A DNA stretch of 64,000 nt from Pandoraea anapnoica (GCF_902459765.1 NZ_CABPSP010000001.1:62001-126000); one strand, 5' to 3'. Counted from the stretch's first letter, positions 10,139-18,928 are shown. The notes: generated from the sequence alone by a model not told the origin. Numbers and translations are program-made.

Positions 10139-10154
10139 AGCAGGATTCGTGCCT
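10139..10154 (-). promoter_or_regulatory. Sigma54 promoter upstream of amino-acid ABC/urease genes
   Basis: On the minus strand the sequence reads AGGCACGAATCCTGCT. The -24 GG and -12 GC are separated by exactly 10 bases, and five of six bases match TGGCAC. Transcription should start near 10127, giving a ~60-nt leader before the first permease. Two NtrC-like dyads lie 99-167 bp upstream. Not experimentally known; inferred from the consensus. Confidence 0.78.
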
Positions 10155-10252
10155 GACGCTGTCGGATGGTTCGCAGGTTTGCAGGAAGTCGCGGCGGGGT
10201 CCGTCGGTCAACGAAGTGAGGGATAGCCGGAACGCCCGATGCGTTTTCGGCG

Positions 10253-10269
10253 CGCCCTATATTGGTGCG
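10253..10269. promoter_or_regulatory. NtrC-like binding site (promoter-proximal)
   Basis: CGCCCTA-TAT-TGGTGCG fits the enteric NtrC consensus TGCACCA-N3-TGGTGCA with a near-perfect right half (6/7) and a weak left half (4/7). It is centred about 115 bp upstream of the sigma54 element at 10139-10154, a normal distance for an NtrC enhancer. Confidence 0.6.
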
Positions 10270-10304
10270 AAAAAGGCGGATGTCGAAGGTTCGATGCCGA
10301 CGGG

Positions 10305-10321
10305 TTCACCGTATTGGTGCG
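10305..10321. promoter_or_regulatory. NtrC-like binding site (promoter-distal)
   Basis: TTCACCG-TAT-TGGTGCG matches the NtrC dyad in 5/7 left and 6/7 right half-site positions. Its centre is 52 bp (about five helical turns) from the proximal site, so both would face the same side of the helix, as expected for cooperative NtrC dimers. It lies just beyond the ureD stop codon. Confidence 0.65.
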
Positions 10322-10333
10322 TCGGCAAGGCCC

Positions 10334-11176
10334 TCACGTCGCCCAGATTCGAAGCGGCTCGGCCGGTGCCCCATGAACGATCGGACGTAGCTTCAGCCAA
10401 TGCGCGATGAGCAGTTGGCGCACCGTCTCCATCTCTCGGCCGAGCGCGCGCAAGACGAGGACATTGCCGGGCAGGCACGTGATACCTGCACGGATGTCCT
10501 CGCTGAACGGCAGCCCCTCGGCCAAGGTCTCGGCCAGCTCGCGGGTACATGCCGGTCCGACCGCCCAGAGCGCCGCGAAGACGGGGAAGCTCGCGAGGCC
10601 GGTCGCGCCGGTGCGCTGAGCATCCTCCGCACCGAGCACCGCCTGTTCGGCCCACAGCAGACGATCCTGCGCGTCGCGCAGTGCGAAGTTCGAACACCAG
10701 CGGCCTTGCGTCCACTGCTCCCCCGCGGCCTGACGACCAAGCAGCGTCGCGTCCCAGCCGATGACGCTTGCGTTCTCGCCGAGCCGCACCGTCACCCGCT
10801 GACGCGCATCCGCATGCTCGAACACGATGTTCTCCAGCGGCAGCCAGTCGAGCTTTGCGCCGTCGTGCACCGTCAACGTAATGTCCTGCGTGCCAAAGCG
10901 GCCCTGCGACTTGTACCACTTGGTCGCGCCGGGCGTCGTCAGCACGGCGTGGCTGTCGCGGCCGACGTCGATATCGATGGACAACGCGTCGCCGCCCGCG
11001 ATGCCACCGGGCGGATGCACGACGACCGCATGGCAGATGCCGGGGCCTTCCGGATGCAACGACTTCTGCACCACGAGCGGCCCCTGATGACGGCGCGTCG
11101 CGAGCACCGTGCGGGCGTCATGTCGCTCGAAGCCGAGCGTCAACTCGGCGTGCCAGCCGGTTTCCGTCGACGCCAT
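10334..11176 (-). CDS. ureD: Urease accessory protein UreD
   Basis: About 280 residues with the UreD hallmarks LHPEGPGICHAVVVHPPGGIAGGD, TPGATKWYKS and LDWLPLENIVFEHA. UreD is the scaffold that docks on apo-urease and guides nickel from UreG/UreF. ATG at 11176 overlaps the urtE stop by one base (TGATG); GTG at 11179 would overlap by four. It is therefore coupled to the urea-transport genes rather than to ureA, from which it is separated by the amino-acid transporter and its own promoter region. Confidence 0.95.
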   Translation of the reverse strand: MASTETGWHAELTLGFERHDARTVLATRRHQGPLVVQKSLHPEGPGICHAVVVHPPGGIAGGDALSIDIDVGRDSHAVLTTPGATKWYKSQGRFGTQDITLTVHDGAKLDWLPLENIVFEHADARQRVTVRLGENASVIGWDATLLGRQAAGEQWTQGRWCSNFALRDAQDRLLWAEQAVLGAEDAQRTGATGLASFPVFAALWAVGPACTRELAETLAEGLPFSEDIRAGITCLPGNVLVLRALGREMETVRQLLIAHWLKLRPIVHGAPAEPLRIWAT

Positions 11177-11877
11177 CACACTGCCACCATGTGCCGCACG
11201 CCGTCGGCTTCCATGTCCTTGCCCAGCCCGCTTGCGACGATGGCGCCGCGGCTCATCACGCGATAGTGGTCGGCGAGTTCGAGTGCGAAGTCGTAGTACT
11301 GCTCGACCAGCAACACCGTCATGCCACGCTCATCGACCAGACGTCGCAGCGTGCGACCGATGTCCTTGATGATCGACGGCTGAATGCCCTCCGTCGGCTC
11401 GTCCAGAATCATCAGTTGCGGCTCGCTCATGAGCGCGCGCCCGATGGCGAGTTGCTGCTGCTGTCCACCGGACAGATCGCCGCCGCGTCGCTGCTTCATG
11501 TCGCGCAACACGGGGAACAACTCGTAGATATCGTCGGGCACGCCGCGCTTCGCTTCACGCGACGGGCGGCTCGCGGCACCGATCAGCAGATTTTCTTCGA
11601 CGGTGAGGCGCGGGAAGATCTCGCGGCCTTGTGGCACGTATGCCATGCCGCTCGATACGCGCGCATAGGACGGGGCCGACGTCAGCGTTTTGCCGCGCCA
11701 CGCGATGCTGCCCGACTTCACCGGCACCACGCCCATGAGGCATTTGAGGAGCGTCGTCTTGCCCACGCCGTTGCGTCCGAGCAGTACGGTGAGTTGCGCA
11801 TCGGGCACCGTGAACTCGACGTTGCGCAGGATGTGACTGCCGCTGTAGAACTGATTGAGTGCGTGAATTTCCAGCAT
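11176..11877 (-). CDS. urtE: Urea ABC transporter ATPase UrtE
   Basis: 233-residue LivF-type ATPase: Walker A GRNGVGKTT, signature LSGGQQQQLAIGRAL, Walker B LMILDEPTEGIQPSI and H-loop VEQYYDFAL. The EGIQPSI motif after Walker B and the VEQYYDFA segment are typical of UrtE rather than of branched-chain amino-acid LivF. Start ATG at 11877 is two bases after the urtD stop. It powers urea import with UrtD. Confidence 0.95.
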   Translation of the reverse strand: MLEIHALNQFYSGSHILRNVEFTVPDAQLTVLLGRNGVGKTTLLKCLMGVVPVKSGSIAWRGKTLTSAPSYARVSSGMAYVPQGREIFPRLTVEENLLIGAASRPSREAKRGVPDDIYELFPVLRDMKQRRGGDLSGGQQQQLAIGRALMSEPQLMILDEPTEGIQPSIIKDIGRTLRRLVDERGMTVLLVEQYYDFALELADHYRVMSRGAIVASGLGKDMEADGVRHMVAV

Positions 11878-11879
11878 GG

Positions 11880-12746
11880 TCAACGTCCCAGATACGATTC
11901 GATCACGCGCTCGTCGCGTTGCACAGCGTCGAGCGTGCCTTCGGCGAGCACCCGGCCTTCGGCCATCACGGTGACGAGACCGGCCTCCCCCGCGAGCGCG
12001 GCGACGAACGCCATGTCGTGCTCGACCACCATCATCGAGCAATGTCCACGTAGACGGTTGAGCAACTCGGCCAGTTGCGCCGTCTCTTCGTCGGTCATGC
12101 CCGCGGCGGGCTCATCCAGCAACAGTAACTGCGGTTGCTGCATCAGCAACATCCCGATCTCCAGTCGTTGCTTCTGACCGTGCGACAACTGCCCCGCGCG
12201 CACATGCGCCTGATGTTCCAGATGCGTGAGCGCCAGCACTTCCTCGACACGACGTTTGATGGTCGGCGTCAGCACGGCCCATAGCGCATGGAACCATCGC
12301 TTGTCGCCCGCACACGCGAGTTCGAGATTTTCCCAGACGCTGTGATGCTCGAAGACGGTCGGCTTCTGGAACTTGCGCCCGACACCCGCCTGCGCGATGG
12401 CCGGTTCGTCCAGACGCGTGAGGTCGAGCGTCTGGCCGAGGAAGGCGCGTCCCGAGTCGGGGCGCGTCTTGCCCGTGATCACGTCCATCATCGTTGTTTT
12501 GCCTGCGCCGTTGGGGCCGATGATACAGCGCAGTTCGTCGGTCTTGATCGACAGCGAAAGATCGTTCAGCGCACGAAAGCCGTCGAACGAAACGCAGATG
12601 TTTTCCAGATACAGGATGAGGCCGTGCGACGTGTCGATTTCGCCGGGCACCACGAGGTGCGACATGCCCGTCGCGTCGCCGCTGACCGAAACGGAAGCCT
12701 GCGGCGCATCGGCCTGCTGCCAACTGATGTCGTAATCGGGTCTCAT
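11880..12746 (-). CDS. urtD: Urea ABC transporter ATPase UrtD
   Basis: 288-residue LivG-type ATPase with Walker A GPNGAGKTT, signature LSHGQKQRLEIGMLL (LSHGQ is characteristic of UrtD) and Walker B LLLLDEPAAGMTDEE. The first ~45 residues precede the ABC domain and are longer than in LivG. The start overlaps the urtC stop by 4 bp (ATGA). Works with UrtE on the UrtBC channel. Confidence 0.95.
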   Translation of the reverse strand: MRPDYDISWQQADAPQASVSVSGDATGMSHLVVPGEIDTSHGLILYLENICVSFDGFRALNDLSLSIKTDELRCIIGPNGAGKTTMMDVITGKTRPDSGRAFLGQTLDLTRLDEPAIAQAGVGRKFQKPTVFEHHSVWENLELACAGDKRWFHALWAVLTPTIKRRVEEVLALTHLEHQAHVRAGQLSHGQKQRLEIGMLLMQQPQLLLLDEPAAGMTDEETAQLAELLNRLRGHCSMMVVEHDMAFVAALAGEAGLVTVMAEGRVLAEGTLDAVQRDERVIESYLGR

Positions 12747-13945
12747 GCACGGTCTCCCGAAACGGAATGGGGCACGTCGCCTTCCGCGGCGATGGGGGCG
12801 TGGCGGTCGCGCTTGCGCGAGAGTTGCGTGACCAGACCCATCACGCCCTGCGGCAGCAGCAGCGGTACCAGCACGAACATCGCGCCGAGGAAGAACAGCC
12901 AGTATTCGGCGAAGTAAGCGGTGAAGAAGCTCTTAGCGCCGTTGACGATGAACGCACCGGCAATCGCACCGACGAGCGAGCCGCGTCCGCCGATGGCGAC
13001 CCAGATCGCCATTTCGATGGAGTTGACCGGGGCCATCTCGCTCGGGTTGATGATGCCGACCTGAGGTACATAGAGCGCACCGGCAATGCCGCACAGCATG
13101 GCCGACAGCGTCCAGACGAACAGCTTGTAGCTGAGCGGACGATAGCCGAGGAACATGGCGCGGGACTCGCCATCGCGAATGGCGGTGACCACGCGTCCGA
13201 ACTTGGAGACCACCAGTGCACGGCACAGCAGGAACGCGCCGACCAGAACGGCGAACGTCACCAGAAACAGTACCGTGCGTGTGTTCGCCGAGGTGATCGA
13301 GTAACCCAGAATGCGCTTGAAGTCGGTGAAGCCATTGTTGCCGCCGAAGCCGGTCTCGTTGCGATAGAACAGCAGCATGGCGGCGAACGTCAGCGCTTGC
13401 GTGATGATCGACAGATAAACGCCCTTCACTCGTGAGCGGAATGCCAGATATCCGAAGATCCATGCGACCACGCCCGGCAGCGCCACGACGAGGAACATCG
13501 CCCAAGCGAAGTGCTCGGTGCCGGTCCAGTACCACGGCAGTTCCTTCCAGTCGAGGAACACCATGAAGTCGGGCAGGTCGCTGTGATACACGCCGTCGCG
13601 CCCGATGCCGCGCATAAGGTACATCCCCATCGCATAGCCGCCGAGCGCGAAGAACAGGCCGTGCCCGAGGCTCAGAATGCCGCAGTACCCCCACACGAGA
13701 TCGAGCGCCAGCGCGGCAATCGCGTAGCACATGATCTTGCCGACGAGCGTCATGGCGTACGCCGACAGATGCAACGGATGTGTGGCTGGCAACACCAGCG
13801 CACACACCGGCACGATTACCATCACGGCCAGCACGAACGCCAGCAGCACCGGAGCGACGTGTTTCGGCAACAGACGGGCGCGCGCGGGCACGTCCAGTGG
13901 CGTCGTCGGGGCGACACCTTCGGGAAGAAAGTTCGACGTCTGCAT
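12743..13945 (-). CDS. urtC: Urea ABC transporter permease UrtC
   Basis: 400-residue LivM-type permease with about ten hydrophobic helices. UrtC-specific segments include LVWGYCGILSLGHGLFFALGGYAMGMYLM and YVPQVGIINPSEMAPVNSIEMAIWVAIGGRGSLVG. It forms the urea channel with UrtB. The start is directly adjacent to the urtB stop codon. Confidence 0.95.
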   Translation of the reverse strand: MQTSNFLPEGVAPTTPLDVPARARLLPKHVAPVLLAFVLAVMVIVPVCALVLPATHPLHLSAYAMTLVGKIMCYAIAALALDLVWGYCGILSLGHGLFFALGGYAMGMYLMRGIGRDGVYHSDLPDFMVFLDWKELPWYWTGTEHFAWAMFLVVALPGVVAWIFGYLAFRSRVKGVYLSIITQALTFAAMLLFYRNETGFGGNNGFTDFKRILGYSITSANTRTVLFLVTFAVLVGAFLLCRALVVSKFGRVVTAIRDGESRAMFLGYRPLSYKLFVWTLSAMLCGIAGALYVPQVGIINPSEMAPVNSIEMAIWVAIGGRGSLVGAIAGAFIVNGAKSFFTAYFAEYWLFFLGAMFVLVPLLLPQGVMGLVTQLSRKRDRHAPIAAEGDVPHSVSGDRA

Positions 13946-15583
13946 TCAGGCCTCCGCACTGCGCCCTTTGAGCGCAAACATGCCCTGCGGGCGTTTCTGG
14001 ATGAACAGCACGATCAGGATCAGCACGGCAATCTTCGCGAGCACTGCGCCCCACACGGGTTCGAGCAGCTTGTTGGCGATGCCCAGACCGAATGCGCCGA
14101 CGATCGTCCCCGCAAGTTGTCCCACGCCGCCCAGCACCACTGCCATGAACGAATCGATGATGTAGCTTTGACCGAGGTCCGGGCCGACGTTGCCGATCTG
14201 TGAGAGGGCGCAGCCGCCAAGACCGGCGATGCCCGCGCCGAAAGCGAAAGCGTAACTGTCGACGCGTCCCGTCTTCACGCCTACGCACGCGGCCATTGAG
14301 CGGTTCTGCGTCACGGCGCGAATGAACAGGCCGAGGCGCGTGAGATTGAGTACCGACCACGTGAGCGCCACCACAACCAGCGCGAACACCAGAATTACGA
14401 TGCGGTTGTACGGCAGCATCAAGTTCGGCAGCACCGCGACGCCGCCGCTCATCCAAGACGGATTGATGACCTCGACGTTCTGCGCGCCGAACAGCGTGCG
14501 CACCGCCTGAATCAGCAACAGGCTGATGCCGAACGTGGTGAGCAGCGTCTCCAGCGGGCGCCCGTACAAATGCTTGATGACGGTGCGCTCCAGCACGAAG
14601 CCGAGCGCGGCCGCGACGACGAACGCGGCGGGCACGGCGGCGACGAGATAGAAGTCGAACGCCCCCGGCAGGAAGCGTTGGAACAGCGTCTGCACGACAT
14701 AGGTGGCGTACGCTCCGACCATCAGAAACTCGCCGTGCGCCATGTTGATGACGCCGATCAGTCCATACGTAATCGCCAGCCCGAGTGCTGCGAGCAGCAG
14801 CACACTGCCGAGCGACAGTCCGGCGAACACCGTGCCGAAGAACTCGCTGCGGCGTTGTGCGGCCGCCAGTTGCGTGAGCGCGATGTCGGCGGCGCTGCGC
14901 ACGGTGGCGTCGGGCTCGGCGTAGGTGCCGTCCGCCTGCTTCGCGACGATGGGCAGCAGCAGGTCGCGCATTTGTGGATCGCCAGCGGTGGCAATCAGAT
15001 CGATGGCTTCACGGCGCTTCTTCGGATCGGTATCGTGCAGCGCCGACTGCGCCCAGAGCTGATCGAGACGTTTGCGCAATGCGGGATCGGTTTCCTTCTG
15101 ACGCGCTTGTTCGATCAGCGTCTTGAACGCGGGCGACGGGTTCTGCAACATCGTGTCGATCGCTTGCGCGCGCGCGTCGCGATCGGGCGACAGCAGCGCA
15201 CCGGCGGCGGCGGCCGTCGCAACCTTCGCACGCAGTACGTTGTTCAGTGTGAGCGACCCGGCGTCGTCGGCTTTGACCGGCGCACCCGTGATCGGATCGA
15301 TGTACTTGTCGTCCTTCTGAATGGCGAGACGCTCGCCCACGGTCACGGCCGAGTCGTCGGCCAGTGCCTTGAGGAGTGCGGCCGCCTGCGGCGAACCGTC
15401 GGCGGCGAGGTGATCGATGGCTTGTGCCTTGGCGTCGAAGTCGTCGCCCGCGAGGGCAGTGAGGTCGGCGTCGGTGACGGCGGCACGTGCGGGGTGGGAG
15501 AGGGTCAGCGCAGCGCCCAGCGAAAGCAGGACAAGGGCGGCAGCGGTCCAGCGTCTTATCGTTATCATGCGAAACCTCTGCAT
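13946..15583 (-). CDS. urtB: Urea ABC transporter permease UrtB (with N-terminal helical domain)
   Basis: 545 residues. Residues 1-35 form a signal peptide ending near HPARA. About 215 residues of helical, HEAT-like periplasmic sequence follow, then the LivH-type permease core (GLAITYGLIGVINMAHGEFLM, FGAGIAGLGGCALSQIGNVGPDLGQ, VLGGVGQLAGT). The N-terminal domain is normal for proteobacterial UrtB and absent from LivH. An internal Met six residues in (MITIRRW) is an alternative start. Confidence 0.95.
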   Translation of the reverse strand: MQRFRMITIRRWTAAALVLLSLGAALTLSHPARAAVTDADLTALAGDDFDAKAQAIDHLAADGSPQAAALLKALADDSAVTVGERLAIQKDDKYIDPITGAPVKADDAGSLTLNNVLRAKVATAAAAGALLSPDRDARAQAIDTMLQNPSPAFKTLIEQARQKETDPALRKRLDQLWAQSALHDTDPKKRREAIDLIATAGDPQMRDLLLPIVAKQADGTYAEPDATVRSAADIALTQLAAAQRRSEFFGTVFAGLSLGSVLLLAALGLAITYGLIGVINMAHGEFLMVGAYATYVVQTLFQRFLPGAFDFYLVAAVPAAFVVAAALGFVLERTVIKHLYGRPLETLLTTFGISLLLIQAVRTLFGAQNVEVINPSWMSGGVAVLPNLMLPYNRIVILVFALVVVALTWSVLNLTRLGLFIRAVTQNRSMAACVGVKTGRVDSYAFAFGAGIAGLGGCALSQIGNVGPDLGQSYIIDSFMAVVLGGVGQLAGTIVGAFGLGIANKLLEPVWGAVLAKIAVLILIVLFIQKRPQGMFALKGRSAEA

Positions 15584-15630
15584 GCGCCGGAGGGCCGTGT
15601 GCGGCTCCGGCGCAAGGAATGGAAGGAAGA

Positions 15631-16887
15631 TCAGACCTTGTCGGGCTTGCCTTCGTTACCCGCGATGAACGGGCTCCACGGCTGGGCGCGCACCGGCGCC
15701 TTCGTCTTCCACACCACGTTGAACTGACCGTCCGGGCGGATTTCGCCGATCATCACCGGCTTGTGCAGGTGGTGATTGCCGTCCATGACCATGTCGAAGC
15801 CGTCCGGCGACTTGAACGATTGGCCGATCATGGCGGTGCGCACCTTGTCGACGTCCACGCTGCCCGCCTTCTCGACGGCCTGCTTCCACATATGCATGCC
15901 AACGTAGGTGGCTTCCATCGGGTCGTTCGTCACGCGCTTGTCGCCACCGGGCAGCCCCTTGGCCTTCACGTAGGCGAACCATTCCTTCTTGAACGCTTCG
16001 TTGGTCGGGTTCTTGACCGACATGAAGTAGTTCCACGCGGCCAGATGCCCCACGAGCGGCTTGGTGTCGATGCCGCGCAGTTCCTCTTCGCCAACGGAGA
16101 ACGCGACGACCGGCACGTCCGTCGCCTTGATGCCCTGATTGCCGAGTTCCTTGTAGAACGGCACGTTCGAATCGCCGTTGATCGTCGAGATGACGGTGGT
16201 CTTGCCGCCCTGCGCGAACTGTTTGATGTTGGCGACGATGGTCTGGTAATCGCTGTGGCCGAACGGCGTGTAGACCTCCTGAATGTCCTTGTCGGCGACA
16301 CCCTTCGAGTGCAGGAAGGCACGCAGGATCTTGTTGGTCGTGCGCGGATAGACGTAATCGGTGCCGAGCAGGAAGAAGCGCTTGGCGCTGCCGCCTTCCT
16401 TGCCCATCAGATACTCGACGGCCGGGATAGCCTGCTGATTCGGTGCAGCGCCCGTATAGAAGACGTTCTTCGACATCTCTTCGCCTTCGTACTGCACCGG
16501 GTAGTAGAGCAGGCCGTTGAGTTCTTCGAAAACAGGCAGCACCGACTTGCGCGACACCGACGTCCAGCAGCCGAATACGGCGGCGACTTTGTCTTTGGTG
16601 AGCAACTGACGGGCTTTCTCGGCGAAGAGCGGCCAGTTCGAGGCCGGGTCGACGACCACGGCTTCGAGCGGGCGTCCCATCACGCCGCCTTTGGCGTTGA
16701 TGTCGGCAATGGTCATGAGCGCGACGTCCTTGAGCGACGTCTCCGAGATGGCCATGGTGCCCGAGAGCGAATGCAGGATACCGATCTTGATGGGCTGCTT
16801 GCTCTGCGCGAACAAGTTGGGCGCCATGCCGGTGAGCGATGCGGCGCCCGAGAGGGCCGCCATCTGGAGTAGCGTGCGTCGTTTCAT
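15631..16887 (-). CDS. urtA: Urea ABC transporter substrate-binding protein UrtA
   Basis: 418-residue periplasmic binding protein. The N-terminus MKRRTLLQMAALSG contains a twin-arginine-like motif before a hydrophobic stretch ending near LFAQS, so export may use Tat. The mature start IKIGILHSLSGTMAISE and segments such as GCWTSVSRKSVLPVFEELNGLLYYPVQYEGEE are typical of UrtA/AmiC-type urea binders. It is first in the urt operon, preceded by a ~44-nt leader from a strong sigma54 promoter match. Confidence 0.96.
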   Translation of the reverse strand: MKRRTLLQMAALSGAASLTGMAPNLFAQSKQPIKIGILHSLSGTMAISETSLKDVALMTIADINAKGGVMGRPLEAVVVDPASNWPLFAEKARQLLTKDKVAAVFGCWTSVSRKSVLPVFEELNGLLYYPVQYEGEEMSKNVFYTGAAPNQQAIPAVEYLMGKEGGSAKRFFLLGTDYVYPRTTNKILRAFLHSKGVADKDIQEVYTPFGHSDYQTIVANIKQFAQGGKTTVISTINGDSNVPFYKELGNQGIKATDVPVVAFSVGEEELRGIDTKPLVGHLAAWNYFMSVKNPTNEAFKKEWFAYVKAKGLPGGDKRVTNDPMEATYVGMHMWKQAVEKAGSVDVDKVRTAMIGQSFKSPDGFDMVMDGNHHLHKPVMIGEIRPDGQFNVVWKTKAPVRAQPWSPFIAGNEGKPDKV

Positions 16888-16942
16888 GGTACGTCTTCCC
16901 CTTTCCTGGTTAGACCGGTCGATCCGGTATCGGGGAATTAAC

Positions 16943-16957
16943 GCAAGGGTCGTGCCA
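16943..16957 (-). promoter_or_regulatory. Sigma54 promoter of urtABCDE-ureD
   Basis: On the minus strand TGGCACGACCCTTGC matches the sigma54 consensus TGGCAC-N5-TTGC exactly, with GG-N10-GC spacing. The predicted start of transcription is about 12 bases after the GC, near 16931, leaving a 44-nt leader before the urtA ATG. Confidence 0.88.
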
Positions 16958-17051
16958 GCGTCCTGCCGCTACGTGCCAGCACGTGCTGCGGCGTGCGGAT
17001 GGCGTGGGGACGGGGGCGGAAGTTGGATTTGTAGGAAGCCCGCTGTGAGCG

Positions 17052-17089
17052 CGAGACACAGTGGTGCGGCGGCGCGCCGTATTGGTGCG
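17052..17089. promoter_or_regulatory. NtrC-like tandem site upstream of urtA
   Basis: CGCGCCG-TAT-TGGTGCG at 17073-17089 has the same right half and TAT centre as the two sites near 10.3 kb. A second TGGTGCG at 17062-17068 lies 21 bp away (two helical turns), with a poor left half. Both lie 95-145 bp upstream of the sigma54 promoter. The overlapping perfect palindrome GGTGCGCACC at 17084-17093 may add a further half-site. Confidence 0.62.
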
Positions 17090-17126
17090 CACCGACTTGG
17101 CGCGTGTCCGTTCGCTCGCGAGGGCG

Positions 17127-17339
17127 TTAGGCTTTGCGTGGCGATTCTACGGGGGGTGTGCCGTCGTGAAAAAGGGATGTCAGAAGCGATCGAAGTTCCG
17201 CCGAATCAGCGTGCTTGTGGACCGTGACCGCATGCTGCACGGCCGCCTCCAGCAATTCGCCTTCGGAGTCTGCGCAAAGCGCTACCGAACAGTTCATTTC
17301 GCTGGGGAATTCCCGGCAATCGATGAATTTGCGAGCCAT
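17127..17339 (-). CDS. DUF1059 family small protein
   Basis: 70 residues, starting MARKFIDCREFPSEMNC, with ALCADSEGELLEAAVQHAVTVHKHADSAELRSLL: the whole length matches the DUF1059 family of small soluble proteins of unknown role with a conserved CREFP and two cysteines. ATG at 17339 follows AGGAGA at a 6-7-base spacing; the frame extends 13 codons further without support. It is transcribed on the same strand as urtA but lies upstream of the urtA regulatory sites, so it is probably separate. Confidence 0.85.
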   Translation of the reverse strand: MARKFIDCREFPSEMNCSVALCADSEGELLEAAVQHAVTVHKHADSAELRSLLTSLFHDGTPPVESPRKA

Positions 17340-17640
17340 GATGCTCTCCTCGCACAAAGGGACTGATGACGCATGCACGAACCACAGCGAGCGATGAACG
17401 CCACGCGAAGTGGTTCAAAAAGTATAGGCCGCAGGGGATGAGATGACGGTAACGAGAACGGTTTTCCCTGGGCGGTGCCGCGTCGGATGCGCACGACAGC
17501 TCGACGTGCGGGAATGCCCCGCCGGAGGGCGTCCGACATGCTGCTATGGCATTTTTTGATGCATGATTGGCATTCGTGCCAAATTGGCTGACGGCAAGAT
17601 GACGGCGACTGAAGACTTCTCACTCACTCGACATCACACC
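17340..17640. promoter_or_regulatory. Divergent intergenic region with TTGGCA/TGCCAA dyad
   Basis: This ~300-bp gap separates the DUF1059 gene from the MFS gene. It holds the perfect inverted repeat TTGGCA-TTCG-TGCCAA at 17567-17582, with a further TATGGCA at 17545-17551 and TTGGCTG at 17584-17590. This cluster could be the operator of the adjacent GlxA/AraC-type regulator or a leader hairpin with a TTCG tetraloop. I see no convincing gene within it. Confidence 0.5.
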
Positions 17641-18912
17641 ATGACCGATACCGTTGCCGGGCGCACCGCGCCACCTTCCGAGCCTGCCGAACACCAGCGT
17701 CGTCGACTGGGCCGACGCTATGCCGCCGTACTCGCTGCCTGTCAGGCGCTCTATACGGCGGCGTTGTCCGTCGACCTCACGCTGACCGGCCTCGTCGGCT
17801 ACATGCTGGCGTCCGACAAGGGCTATGCGACGCTGCCGTTCTCGCTCATTACCGTCGCGTCGGCGATTACGACAATCTTCGCGTCGATGCTGATTCAGCG
17901 CTTCGGCCAGCGGCTCGGCTTCGCGCTAGGCGCGCTGTTCGGCACCGTGGGTGGTCTGGTGTCGGTGATGGCGATCTACGAGAAGCACTTCGCGATGTTC
18001 TGCGCGGGGACGGCTTGCGTGGGCGTGTTTCAGGCGTTTGCGCGGTACTACCGGCTCGCGGCGGCGGACGTCGTGCCTGTCGAAGACAAGCCGCGCGCCA
18101 TCTCGGTCGTGCTCACGGGCGGCGTGCTGGCGGCCATGATCGGACCGGCGCTCGCGGCGGGCAGCAAGGACTGGCTCGCACCGGTGACGTTCGCCGGATC
18201 GTATCTCGTGGTGACGATCCTCTCGGGCATCTCGTTGCTGTTGCTCGTCGGCTTCCTGCGCGACTTACCGGTGCACGCAGCGGGCGGGACGGCGGGCAGT
18301 GCGGCGGAACTCCCCGCGCGTCCGCTGGGCGAGATCATGCGCCAGCCGATCTACGTCGCAGCGCTTGCGAACAATCTGATCGGCTTCATGGTGATGATGT
18401 TCGTGATGACGGCGACGCCGATTGCCGCAGTCGCGTGCGGCCACAGCATCGACGACGGCGCACACATCATCGAGTGGCATCTGGTCGGCATGTACGCGCC
18501 GTCGTTTTTCTCCGGTCATCTGGTGAAGCGCTGGGGGGTGGTGCCGGTGCTGCTGCTCGGCATCGGTATGTCGGCGCTATGTGGTGTCCTCGCGCTGATG
18601 TCGACGAGTCTCGCGTACTTCTATGCGGCGCTGGCGTTTCTCGGCGTCGGCTGGAACTTCATGTTCGTGGGCGGCACGACGTTGCTCACGATGTCGTACC
18701 GTCCGGCCGAGCGCGCGCGTGCGCAAGCCGCGAACGAATTCATCACCTTTGCGGGCACTGCGCTGGCGAGTCTGTTCGCCGGGCAATTGCTGGCGCGTTT
18801 CGGCTGGGCCACGATCAATCAGGCGACGTTCCCGTTGCTGACGATCGCGGCGCTGGCGACCGTGTGGTACGCCGTCGATGCGAAGCGCCGTCCGGCGCAC
18901 GCGACGGCTTGA
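17641..18912 (+). CDS. MFS transporter
   Basis: About 423 residues with 11-12 hydrophobic helices and major-facilitator character (VASAITTIFASMLIQRFGQRLGFALGALFG is a helix 2-3 loop with the RFGQR motif; FSGHLVKRWG is the equivalent in the second half). I chose ATG at 17641 (MTDTVAGRT); starts at 17563 and 17599 remain possible, and no start has a clear ribosome site. The substrate is not readable. It is followed 16 bp later by a GlxA-type regulator in the same direction, so the two are probably one operon. Confidence 0.85.
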   Translation: MTDTVAGRTAPPSEPAEHQRRRLGRRYAAVLAACQALYTAALSVDLTLTGLVGYMLASDKGYATLPFSLITVASAITTIFASMLIQRFGQRLGFALGALFGTVGGLVSVMAIYEKHFAMFCAGTACVGVFQAFARYYRLAAADVVPVEDKPRAISVVLTGGVLAAMIGPALAAGSKDWLAPVTFAGSYLVVTILSGISLLLLVGFLRDLPVHAAGGTAGSAAELPARPLGEIMRQPIYVAALANNLIGFMVMMFVMTATPIAAVACGHSIDDGAHIIEWHLVGMYAPSFFSGHLVKRWGVVPVLLLGIGMSALCGVLALMSTSLAYFYAALAFLGVGWNFMFVGGTTLLTMSYRPAERARAQAANEFITFAGTALASLFAGQLLARFGWATINQATFPLLTIAALATVWYAVDAKRRPAHATA

Positions 18913-18928
18913 TATTGATACGTTCACC

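Noticed and set aside
13946-15583. UrtB N-terminal extension as a gene fusion of interest
   Set aside because: A long helical periplasmic domain is normal for proteobacterial UrtB.
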